From NCBI GenBank assembly GCA_023410055.1, contig JAEYQK010000096.1, positions 1-15,379 of the forward strand: a DNA stretch of 15,379 nt. Direction: 5' to 3'. The stretch is from Acidobacteriota bacterium. Lineage in GTDB: Bacteria > Acidobacteriota > Terriglobia > Terriglobales > Acidobacteriaceae. The number at the start of each line of letters is the position of its first letter. Position 1 is the stretch's first letter. Shown one piece after another: positions 1-6,311 of the stretch. Position numbers and translations under genes: made by a program. The notes under the pieces are model-generated. The model saw only the letters and a program-made list of their open reading frames with translations, ran no database searches and was not told the origin of the DNA.

Positions 1-1656
1 TGCCGGGCCCGGCTTCAGGTGCGAGTCGGGTCGCCCCGCATCGTTTGTAACTGTCCGCGTCTGGACATTGCGACCGGCATCGTTCGGAAACGTCCTCGTC
101 TGCACGTTGTCGCGCGTCGGCGGCAGGTGCTGGGCGAATCTTTCTGTCTGACGATCAAAGGCAATCGGCTTCGGCGGCACTGCTCTGCTGACAAACGGTC
201 GATCAAACACCCGCTGCGGCGGATGAACCCTTGAATTATCGATACGACCGCCCAACACACTGCTCCGGTCCGGCTTGAAGTCGTTGTCGAACACCACCGG
301 AGCGTTGCGCAGCTTGTCTTGTGGTACCCGCATTCCGACGCCCGAAATTCGTCTCCCCTTTACGAACGAATCATGATCCACAAACGTCATGCCGTTCGGA
401 GCGCGGCGATTTGCATAGTCAATCTGCGCAATCGTTCTGTTGTCGCGATCAGGACGGTTCCAGCGGTCGTGATCACGGCGGCCGTCGTGATCGCGCCAGC
501 GCGGATAGTAGTAGTTGTTGTAATAATTGTTGACGTTGACGATATGCGTGTTCGTAATGTTTATGCGTGAGAAGTAATGCCGACTTCCCCAGTACCACGG
601 AATGTATGGCTCACGAGGTCCAAGCGGGAACCACCCCACGCCAGAACCGAACGAGACGCCCACGCTCCAGCCGCTCCCACCGCACCAGGCGACCAATGCT
701 GGTGCGTAGACAGGACGCACGTAGACTGATCCCGGAACCCAAGCCCATCCAAAGCCGGCATGTATCCAGCGTCCGTAGTGGAACGGAGCGAACCCCCATG
801 GGGCATCATCTACCCATGTCCAGCCCCAAGGATAGATCCAGGCCCAGTGCCCGTTGCGATATGGAGCCCAGTCGACGGCCGTGACTGTCGGAACCCAGAC
901 CTGACCGTATTGGTCGTAGTTCCGCCACGTGCCGTACTCATCGAGATCTTCGTAACCGATAACACCTCGCGAGACATATTGGGCGGAGCGGGCATTCTCC
1001 CCCCGTTGATCGCGCGCGATGCACCACTGGTCAAAGCTGTCAGGACCCGGGGCGGCGTGAACGTCGTAGCTTCCACCGTTCGTTCCGGAAACGCTTACCT
1101 GCTCTCCGGGCTTGACTGTAACCGCCTGCGGCCCGCCCGTAACTTCGGCCGACCCGGAGCGCACCGTCACCCAACTCACGTCTTTATCGCTATCGACCTG
1201 AACCCGGTATTCGCCCGCACGAAGCAGGTTGATCGTGAAGTTAGGGGTGTCGATCTCAAACGTCTCGGTCGGATCGATTTGCCGCAGCTTGACATTGAGT
1301 ACACCGGCCGCTAATTGGATCTGTACTCTGTTATCGTCCAGATTCGCCAAGGTGAAGCTCGTTTCGCCATCCAGACGCATCGTGGCTCGGTCGGTCTGCA
1401 ACTCGGCACGCGCACCGCGGTCTGTCCAGAGCCGGTCCGAGGTGGTCAAAGGACGATTGAGCGTAGCAGTGCCCCAGTCATCAACTCCGCCTGGCTGAAA
1501 CGAGACTGCACCGGCGAGATAGCTGAGGCGCGCCACTCGACTTGGTGGATCGAGTGTATTGTCAGAATTCTCCTGCGCGGCGGTCTTGGTTCGCAGTATA
1601 GAAAGAAGCAAAATGACTATGAAAGATACGGCCGCGATTCTCCTCGTCGTCTTCAT
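1..1656 (-). CDS. Secreted FecR-like/DUF6600 envelope protein, C-terminus cut by the window edge
   Basis: One uninterrupted minus-strand frame gives 552 residues and runs off the left edge without a stop. Residues 1-27 look like a signal peptide: a basic start, a hydrophobic core around 9-21, and a likely cleavage after the TAA at 25-27. Residues ~41-190 resemble a FecR-type beta domain (starting VARLSYLAGAVSF, ending near VKPGEQVSVSG). Residues ~235-345 are rich in Trp, Gly and Tyr (DEYGTW, WAPYRNGHWAW, PFHYGRW) as in DUF6600 proteins. After ~360 the chain is Asn/Tyr- and then Asp/His/Arg-rich and probably disordered. No function is established for such proteins; an extracytoplasmic role is inferred from the signal peptide. 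An in-frame ATG at 1665 is an alternative start; 1656 was chosen because an AGG-containing purine stretch lies just upstream. The gene diverges from engB across a palindrome-bearing gap. Confidence 0.85.
   Translation of the reverse strand, partial: MKTTRRIAAVSFIVILLLSILRTKTAAQENSDNTLDPPSRVARLSYLAGAVSFQPGGVDDWGTATLNRPLTTSDRLWTDRGARAELQTDRATMRLDGETSFTLANLDDNRVQIQLAAGVLNVKLRQIDPTETFEIDTPNFTINLLRAGEYRVQVDSDKDVSWVTVRSGSAEVTGGPQAVTVKPGEQVSVSGTNGGSYDVHAAPGPDSFDQWCIARDQRGENARSAQYVSRGVIGYEDLDEYGTWRNYDQYGQVWVPTVTAVDWAPYRNGHWAWIYPWGWTWVDDAPWGFAPFHYGRWIHAGFGWAWVPGSVYVRPVYAPALVAWCGGSGWSVGVSFGSGVGWFPLGPREPYIPWYWGSRHYFSRINITNTHIVNVNNYYNNYYYPRWRDHDGRRDHDRWNRPDRDNRTIAQIDYANRRAPNGMTFVDHDSFVKGRRISGVGMRVPQDKLRNAPVVFDNDFKPDRSSVLGGRIDNSRVHPPQRVFDRPFVSRAVPPKPIAFDRQTERFAQHLPPTRDNVQTRTFPNDAGRNVQTRTVTNDAGRPDSHLKPGPA
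31..108 (-). repeat. Two tandem 39-bp coding repeats
   Basis: Two adjacent 39-bp units (70-108, then 31-69 in reading order) encode NVQTRTFPNDAGR and NVQTRTVTNDAGR. They sit in the low-complexity tail of the FecR-like/DUF6600 protein. The array may continue beyond the window edge, so the copy number is unknown. Confidence 0.8.
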
Positions 1657-1721
1657 GACGCCCATCCTTTCCCTTCACTGGGTGCAACGGCCTACTCATG
1701 ACGCTTCAAACCCGTTCTCTG

Positions 1722-1733
1722 GAAACTAGTTTC
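1722..1733. promoter_or_regulatory. 12-bp perfect palindrome in a divergent intergenic region
   Basis: GAAACTAGTTTC is a perfect inverted repeat about 65 bp upstream of the FecR-like/DUF6600 gene start. It lies 7 bp from a second palindrome at 1741-1756. It could be a protein-binding site for this divergent region, but no regulator gene is nearby and the role is inferred from symmetry and position only. Confidence 0.35.
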
Positions 1734-1740
1734 GTCGCTC

Positions 1741-1756
1741 GTGAGTAATTACTTAC
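1741..1756. promoter_or_regulatory. 16-bp near-perfect palindrome, operator-like
   Basis: GTGAGTAATTACTTAC is symmetric around TAATTA with one mismatched pair. Its size and symmetry are typical of sites bound by dimeric HTH repressors such as the TetR family. It lies ~85 bp upstream of the minus-strand FecR-like/DUF6600 gene and ~170 bp upstream of engB, so it could control either one. The assignment to a regulator family is a guess. Confidence 0.4.
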
Positions 1757-1924
1757 TTCGTTCCCGTTTCGGAAGTGTTCGCCTGCCGAACCACACTCCG
1801 CGATTAGCTACGACATTACCGCAACCGGACCGCGCCTGAGACACTGACAAGGCGCTCAGCGATAGTGCTAACAGTGCCGTCCCTGGGACTTGCAAGACTG
1901 TCGCAAAACCGTGAAACTGTTTAC

Positions 1925-2542
1925 GTGAAGTACCTCACTAAATTCTTGACGTCGGCGACCGACGAGCGCCACTTCCCCGCGCCAATAGCGCCGGAGGTCG
2001 CGTTTGTTGGTCGTTCGAACGTTGGAAAATCGAGTCTCATAAATGCCCTACTTGGCGAAAAAGTCGCCAAAACGAGCTCGACTCCGGGTCGTACACGCGC
2101 TATCAACTTCTTTTCGGTTCGCCGTCAAGGTCAACCCCGTCCCGAGGTAGTCTTTGCCGACCTCCCAGGTTACGGCTACGCAAAGCTTGCGAAAGAAGTC
2201 ACTGCGGAATGGCCCCTCTTCATCGATCCGTACCTGTTAGGCCGGGAGGCCCTCGCGCTGATCATCGTGCTCGTTGACACGAACATTCCTCCGCAGGAAC
2301 GGGACAAACAGCTAGTGCAATGGTTGCAGCACCACAGCAGGCCCTTCGTGGTCGTTGGAACGAAGTCTGATCGGATTTCCGGCAACCAGTTGCGAAATGC
2401 AGTTCAGAAACTCACCGCAGAGTTGGGTGTCGAGCGCGTTGTCACATTCTCCAAGTTGGGATCAGGCAAGGAAAATGTCTGGCACGAGATATTGGCTGCG
2501 GCTGAAACCCTCAACCGGGCACAGACCGGCACCGCAGACTAG
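1925..2542 (+). CDS. engB: Ribosome biogenesis GTPase EngB (YihA/YsxC)
   Basis: This is a small GTPase of the TRAFAC class. Known members act in late assembly of the large ribosomal subunit and are usually essential. From the GTG at 1925 the protein has 205 residues, the normal family length. Motifs in order are the P-loop GRSNVGKS (29-36), the G2 segment SSTPGRTRAIN (51-61), G3 DLPGYGYAK (79-87), G4 TKSD (146-149) and a G5-like FSKLGSGKENVW near the C-terminus. The frame is open back to a GTG at 1865, but those 20 extra residues have no counterpart in the E. coli or B. subtilis proteins as I remember them, so 1925 is preferred. Neither start has a clear Shine-Dalgarno sequence. The gene stands alone and converges on the following minus-strand gene with only 10 bp between the stop codons. 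Confidence 0.93.
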   Translation: MKYLTKFLTSATDERHFPAPIAPEVAFVGRSNVGKSSLINALLGEKVAKTSSTPGRTRAINFFSVRRQGQPRPEVVFADLPGYGYAKLAKEVTAEWPLFIDPYLLGREALALIIVLVDTNIPPQERDKQLVQWLQHHSRPFVVVGTKSDRISGNQLRNAVQKLTAELGVERVVTFSKLGSGKENVWHEILAAAETLNRAQTGTAD

Positions 2543-2552
2543 CGAAACCGCT

Positions 2553-3779
2553 TCATTTCACTTTGATTACGAGCACCTGCCCGTCTGAGTGAAAACTTCC
2601 ACCTGTCGCCGTTTTGGCTTCCCGAAGTGGATCGGGCGGAGTCACTTTTGAAACGACCGCGAGATCACCCGTCGCACCCAGACTTTCTTCCACGAACTGG
2701 CGTTCTTTGTCGATGTCTGGATCGATCTTGTGAGTGATGGCCGTCGCTTTCTGGCTGCGATTGTCGCGTTCAAAACCGATGTCGTGCGTCGCTGCTCCTA
2801 CCCAGACAGGCTGACCCTCTATATCGAAATCGGCTTTCCATATTCGAAGATGATGACGGGTCTGGACCACCTGCACAGGTTCCGCATGTGCGTAGCCGAA
2901 GTCCTGCGCTCGACCAAAAAGGTACAGTTCGCTCATTGGCATCTCGGTGTACACCTGTTTGGAATACGTCGAGAGAATGGCGTGCAGTGCCGCGCCAGCT
3001 TTGGTTCGGTCTACCAGGACCCACCCAGCGTCGGCGAACGTCTGTTGCATCTTCTCCTGGGTGCCAATGATTAGGAAATTGACCATGTCGCCGGGATTTC
3101 CGTCCTTGTCTTCGATCCGTCGAGGTATGCGTGAGAATAGATCGGAAGGCAGTGATACGGCGACCCCAACCGCTTTCGCAGCGCTCACCTGCCCCGGAGC
3201 GATCTGCACCTTTACGTTGTACGCACCCGTCCCCGTGGAGCTGGCCACCTGATTGATGCCAAGAAACAGTCGCCCGGCGTGAGTGATCGTCAACTGCTTC
3301 TGCGCGCCAGCAAGAAACGGCATCTCGACACCAGCAGGTCCAAGTCTTCCAATCAGTGCGCCAACGCCTGCTGAATTGACCGGCAAGGAACTGATCACCT
3401 CTCTCCATGTGCGCGGCAGTCCGGCTGGAGCGGCATGCTGGATACCGTAATCAATCGTGCCTTCGCTTGTGATGGTCACTTGGTCCCCGGCAAGGAGATC
3501 GATTCCGGTATCCGTCCATTGTTGAGAACCCACGACTTGCATATCGTACGAGAGTTTTCGAGAGCTCTGTGTGGCACTTGTCGCGGAAGGAGCAGCAACA
3601 TCAGGCGGCTTCGTCGTGGTGCTTGCGGGAACCGACTCCTGCGTTTGCGGACTCGTGGTCTGAGCCGGCGGCTCAGAGGAACCGAAATTCGTCGGATACT
3701 TGCGCTGCCCCCACAGGAGAAGACTGCACAGTAAGACCGCGACAAGAGTAAGCTGCCGTTTTCCCAAAGGAAGAGCCAT
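2553..3779 (-). CDS. Secreted or membrane-anchored protein with a lectin-like beta domain and an LssY C-terminal domain
   Basis: The 408-residue protein begins with a short basic stretch and a hydrophobic segment (~10-23), either a signal peptide or a membrane anchor. A Pro/Ser/Thr-rich linker follows (~31-75). Residues ~85-195 resemble the LecA/PA-IL-type beta fold that is often fused to LssY_C (TDTGIDLLAGDQVTI, GALIGRLG, LFLGINQ). Residues ~205-365 match the LssY_C family pattern: VNFLIIGT, YLFGRAQD, RHHLRIW, PVWVGAATHDIGF, THKIDPDIDKER. LssY_C has no established reaction. No PAP2-type phosphatase domain, found in full-length LssY, is present. The start at 3779 is fixed by a GGAGG at 3788-3792, 8 nt upstream; the frame stays open to 4037 but the extra N-terminus overlaps the divergent promoter region. 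The residues before the only cysteine in the hydrophobic segment do not fit a lipobox. Confidence 0.82.
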   Translation of the reverse strand: MALPLGKRQLTLVAVLLCSLLLWGQRKYPTNFGSSEPPAQTTSPQTQESVPASTTTKPPDVAAPSATSATQSSRKLSYDMQVVGSQQWTDTGIDLLAGDQVTITSEGTIDYGIQHAAPAGLPRTWREVISSLPVNSAGVGALIGRLGPAGVEMPFLAGAQKQLTITHAGRLFLGINQVASSTGTGAYNVKVQIAPGQVSAAKAVGVAVSLPSDLFSRIPRRIEDKDGNPGDMVNFLIIGTQEKMQQTFADAGWVLVDRTKAGAALHAILSTYSKQVYTEMPMSELYLFGRAQDFGYAHAEPVQVVQTRHHLRIWKADFDIEGQPVWVGAATHDIGFERDNRSQKATAITHKIDPDIDKERQFVEESLGATGDLAVVSKVTPPDPLREAKTATGGSFHSDGQVLVIKVK

Positions 3780-3787
3780 AAGGACTG

Positions 3788-3792
3788 CCTCC
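3788..3792 (-). promoter_or_regulatory. Shine-Dalgarno sequence deciding the LssY_C gene start
   Basis: GGAGG on the minus strand lies 8 nt before the ATG at 3779. It decides in favour of this ATG over upstream in-frame starts. Confidence 0.75.
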
Positions 3793-3880
3793 TTCCATCT
3801 ACGGCAAACATGATAGCGCAACAAACCGAAGTTCTGGTCGTAGGCTGGCAGCATGACGTTATTCCCTCTGCGTTCTCTGA

Positions 3881-3909
3881 TTGCAGTGTCGGGACAAGGC
3901 CGATATGAT
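3881..3909 (+). promoter_or_regulatory. Candidate sigma70-type promoter for the epimerase/glycosyltransferase pair
   Basis: TTGCAG at 3881-3886 and TATGAT at 3904-3909 are separated by exactly 17 bp. The -10 box matches the consensus at five of six positions; the -35 box matches only its TTG half. Transcription would begin near 3916. The -10 box contains the ATG at 3905 that could otherwise be read as the epimerase start. The promoter overlaps a 17-bp palindrome. Confidence 0.4.
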
Positions 3910-3922
3910 ATGCAGCATATCA
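3906..3922. promoter_or_regulatory. 17-bp perfect palindrome overlapping the -10 region, candidate operator
   Basis: TGATATGCAGCATATCA consists of two perfect 8-bp half-sites around a single central A. It begins inside the candidate -10 box and covers the expected transcription start, where a bound repressor would block initiation. It lies between the divergent LssY_C and epimerase genes. The binding protein is unknown. Confidence 0.45.
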
Positions 3923-4018
3923 GCGACTGTCCTATGCCTGCGATGCTCCGTCCCGAACCTTGCCTGGGGCATCTATCCGGAACTCGCGGACGGAAACCCG
4001 GCAGAGAGAGCGAGTAGA

Positions 4019-5035
4019 GTGGCCACTGCTTCACCACGGATACGGAACAAGTCGGCGCTCAGAGCCCGCATCAACTATTGGCGAAGAATATTCGCTGCAT
4101 ACCTCACGCCGCAAAGTAGCCAGCTCACCTTCTGGCATGACTCGCCAACGTGCAATGAAGAGCTCTCCGCGACCGAACTGGGCCAGTATTACATGCCGTT
4201 CCTGCGCAAGGCCGCATACGATAGCCACCTCGATGCGAACGGCATTCCGATGCTCAACTATCACGGGGTTATCGGACTACAGTACAACCCGATTGCCATA
4301 GCTCAATACGGCCTCGGCAACTACAACGTTTTTGCCCGGAGCGGCTCAGACGTCGCATTTGGCAAATTCATCAACGTAGCCGAGTGGCTTGTATCCAATC
4401 TTGAGAGAAATCCTCACGGCGTGTGGGTCTGGAACCATAAGTTCGATTGGGACTACCGCGATACTCTGAAGGCCCCTTGGTATTCAGGACTGGCGCAAGG
4501 ACAGGGTATCTCCGTTCTTGTTAGGGCGTTCCACACGACGAAGCAAGAGCGCTACCTCGAAGCCGCCGACCGCGCACTGGAGGCGTTCACGCGCCGCATT
4601 GAAGATGGCGGGGTGACGTTCATCGACGAGCGCGGCGACAGTTGGTACGAAGAGTATCTTGTACCCCCACCGCCCACGCACATTCTTAATGGCTTCATGT
4701 GGGGCTCGTGGGGCCTCTATGATCACTATCTCGCCACGGGCAGCGCTACTTCCAAACGCCTCTTTGATTCGGCAGTCGTAACTCTAAGCAAGAACTTGTA
4801 TCGCTTTGATGCCGGATTTTGGTCGCTTTACGAGCTTTCCGGAACCCGCATGAAAATGTTGGCCAGCCCGTTTTACCATAGACTCCACATCGCCCAACTC
4901 AGAGTATTCGACAGACTAACCGGCGAACCCGTGTTTCGCGAGTTTGCAGACCGCTGGGAAGGATACGAGCGAAGCTTCGTCGGGCGGAAGCGAGCGCTTG
5001 CATACAAGAGCATTTTCAAGCTCTTGTACTACTGA
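4019..5035 (+). CDS. D-glucuronyl C5-epimerase family protein
   Basis: The 338-residue protein resembles the C-terminal domain of heparan/heparosan glucuronyl C5-epimerases, which convert D-glucuronic to L-iduronic acid within a polymer. Matching segments are GLQYNPIAIAQYGLGNY (86-102), PWYSGLAQGQ (153-162), YEEYLVPPPPTHILNGFMW (210-228), and SPFYHRLHIAQL (283-294) followed by RVFDRLTGEPVF. The tyrosine in FYHRLHIAQL corresponds to a catalytic-region tyrosine in the animal YHTTHINQL motif. The product's substrate here is unproven. Start: GTG 4019 is preferred because the ATG at 3905 falls within a likely -10 box and family members begin shortly before the YWRRIFAAYL-like segment. The TTG at 3881 and the ATG at 3905 are alternatives. 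No clear signal peptide is visible from 4019. The next gene starts 4 nt after the stop, so the two are probably co-transcribed and translationally coupled. Confidence 0.88.
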   Translation: MATASPRIRNKSALRARINYWRRIFAAYLTPQSSQLTFWHDSPTCNEELSATELGQYYMPFLRKAAYDSHLDANGIPMLNYHGVIGLQYNPIAIAQYGLGNYNVFARSGSDVAFGKFINVAEWLVSNLERNPHGVWVWNHKFDWDYRDTLKAPWYSGLAQGQGISVLVRAFHTTKQERYLEAADRALEAFTRRIEDGGVTFIDERGDSWYEEYLVPPPPTHILNGFMWGSWGLYDHYLATGSATSKRLFDSAVVTLSKNLYRFDAGFWSLYELSGTRMKMLASPFYHRLHIAQLRVFDRLTGEPVFREFADRWEGYERSFVGRKRALAYKSIFKLLYY

Positions 5036-5039
5036 TCCG

Positions 5040-6296
5040 ATGAAGATTCTCTACGTCTGCCAATACTTTCCGCCGGAGATGGGTGCCCCCGCTGCACGCG
5101 CCTCTGAACTGGCATGCCACTGGTCCACAATGGGCCATCAGGTCACGGTACTCACTGGATTCCCCAATCATCCAACCGGAGTTTTGCATCCCGAGTACCG
5201 CAACAAATTTCGCCGGCTCGTATGCCGTGAACGATTCGACGGTGCCAGCGTGGTTCGGACCTGGTTGGCCCCTCTGCCCAATCGAAAAGCGCTGGAGAGA
5301 ATCGTAAACTACACCTCGTTCTGCGCTTCTGCATCCCTCACCGGTAGTTTCGTGAAGAGGCCTGATGTCGTGATCGCAACTTCACCGCAGTTGCTGGTCG
5401 GTCTCTCCGGTTGGTGGATCGCGGCCGCCAAACGTGTTCCCTTCATCTTCGAAGTCCGCGATCTGTGGCCCGAATCGCTTCAGGCCGTTGGAGTTTCAAG
5501 CGACAGATCGCTACTGAACCGCTCGCTTGGTTCAGTTGCGGGATTCCTTTACAGGCACTCCAGCCACATCGTTGTAGTCACTCCAGCATTCAAAGATCAT
5601 CTGATCTCAAAATGGAAACTGCCCGAAGCAAAGATTTCAGTTGTCGAAAACGGAGTCGATACCGAGTTATTCAACCCAGAGGGAGACAGAAGCGCGGTCC
5701 GCAAACAGCTTGGCCTTGAGAACAAATTCGTCGCCGCTTACGTGGGGACCTTCGGTAACGCTCACGGACTCAACACGGTTCTGGACGCCGCCCACAAGTT
5801 ACGCAGCGCGAATCCGGAGATTGCGTTCCTGATGGTAGGTGAAGGCGCGGAGAAAGAGAAGATTGTCAAGGAAGCAGAGCGACGAGAATTGTCGAACGTG
5901 CATTTCCTTTCGCAGCAACCGCGCGAGCGAATCCCAGAGGTAATCAGGGCCGCCGACGCTTCGCTAGTGCTGCTCAAAAAGTCCGACGTCTTCAAGACGG
6001 TGATACCGACGAAAATGCTGGAATTCATGGCCTGCGGTTCACCCGTGATACTGGGCGTAGAGGGGCAGGCACGTCAGATATTAGGTGATGCGAACGCTGG
6101 TGTGTTCATCACGCCCGAAAGCGCTTCCGAATTGGCTGAAGCCCTGGTCCAGCTTAGCCGCTCTCCCGAAACCCGCGGACAGTTAGGCGCAAACGGCCGG
6201 CGATACGCCGGTGAAAAACTTTCGCGAGAGCAGACCGCCCGGAAATACACAGAGCTTTTGGACGCGCTACTAAGGACCAATTCCAACGCACCGTAA
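5040..6296 (+). CDS. GT4-family glycosyltransferase, WbuB-like
   Basis: The 418-residue protein is a GT-B-fold glycosyltransferase. Its N-terminus, MKILYVCQYFPPEMGAPAAR, with TGFPNHPTG (39-47) and FEVRDLWPES (137-146), is typical of the WbuB-like branch of GT4, which adds amino- or deoxy-sugars in O-antigen and exopolysaccharide synthesis. The C-terminal Rossmann half shows VVENGVDTELFNP (201-213), YVGTFGNAHGL (234-244), the KMLEFMACGSPV segment with E328 in the donor-binding site, and a C-terminal helix. The sugar specificity cannot be read from sequence. The start ATG lies 4 nt after the epimerase stop, indicating coupling. The frame is open back to 4944 inside the epimerase gene, but that extension is rejected because 5040 gives the canonical N-terminus. 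It converges on the asparagine synthase-like gene with a 15-bp gap, in which no clear terminator is seen. Confidence 0.93.
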   Translation: MKILYVCQYFPPEMGAPAARASELACHWSTMGHQVTVLTGFPNHPTGVLHPEYRNKFRRLVCRERFDGASVVRTWLAPLPNRKALERIVNYTSFCASASLTGSFVKRPDVVIATSPQLLVGLSGWWIAAAKRVPFIFEVRDLWPESLQAVGVSSDRSLLNRSLGSVAGFLYRHSSHIVVVTPAFKDHLISKWKLPEAKISVVENGVDTELFNPEGDRSAVRKQLGLENKFVAAYVGTFGNAHGLNTVLDAAHKLRSANPEIAFLMVGEGAEKEKIVKEAERRELSNVHFLSQQPRERIPEVIRAADASLVLLKKSDVFKTVIPTKMLEFMACGSPVILGVEGQARQILGDANAGVFITPESASELAEALVQLSRSPETRGQLGANGRRYAGEKLSREQTARKYTELLDALLRTNSNAP

Positions 6297-6311
6297 CGGC
6301 CTTGAAATCTT

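Noticed and set aside
760..1314. Plus-strand frame of 184 codons opposite the FecR-like/DUF6600 gene
   Set aside because: The minus strand carries a continuous 552-codon frame with a signal peptide and recognisable domains; the plus frame is its shadow.
2770..3408. Second minus-strand frame of 212 codons inside the LssY_C gene
   Set aside because: It is Arg- and Trp-rich, has no recognisable motif, and overlaps a frame with clear LssY_C motifs.
3780..4037. Upstream extension of the LssY_C frame by 86 codons
   Set aside because: It covers the divergent promoter region, has no ribosome-binding site, and would bury the signal/anchor sequence; GGAGG places the start at 3779.
6297..6311. Possible bidirectional terminator between the convergent glycosyltransferase and AsnB genes
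   Set aside because: The 15-bp gap and its flanks show no convincing hairpin with a U-run.
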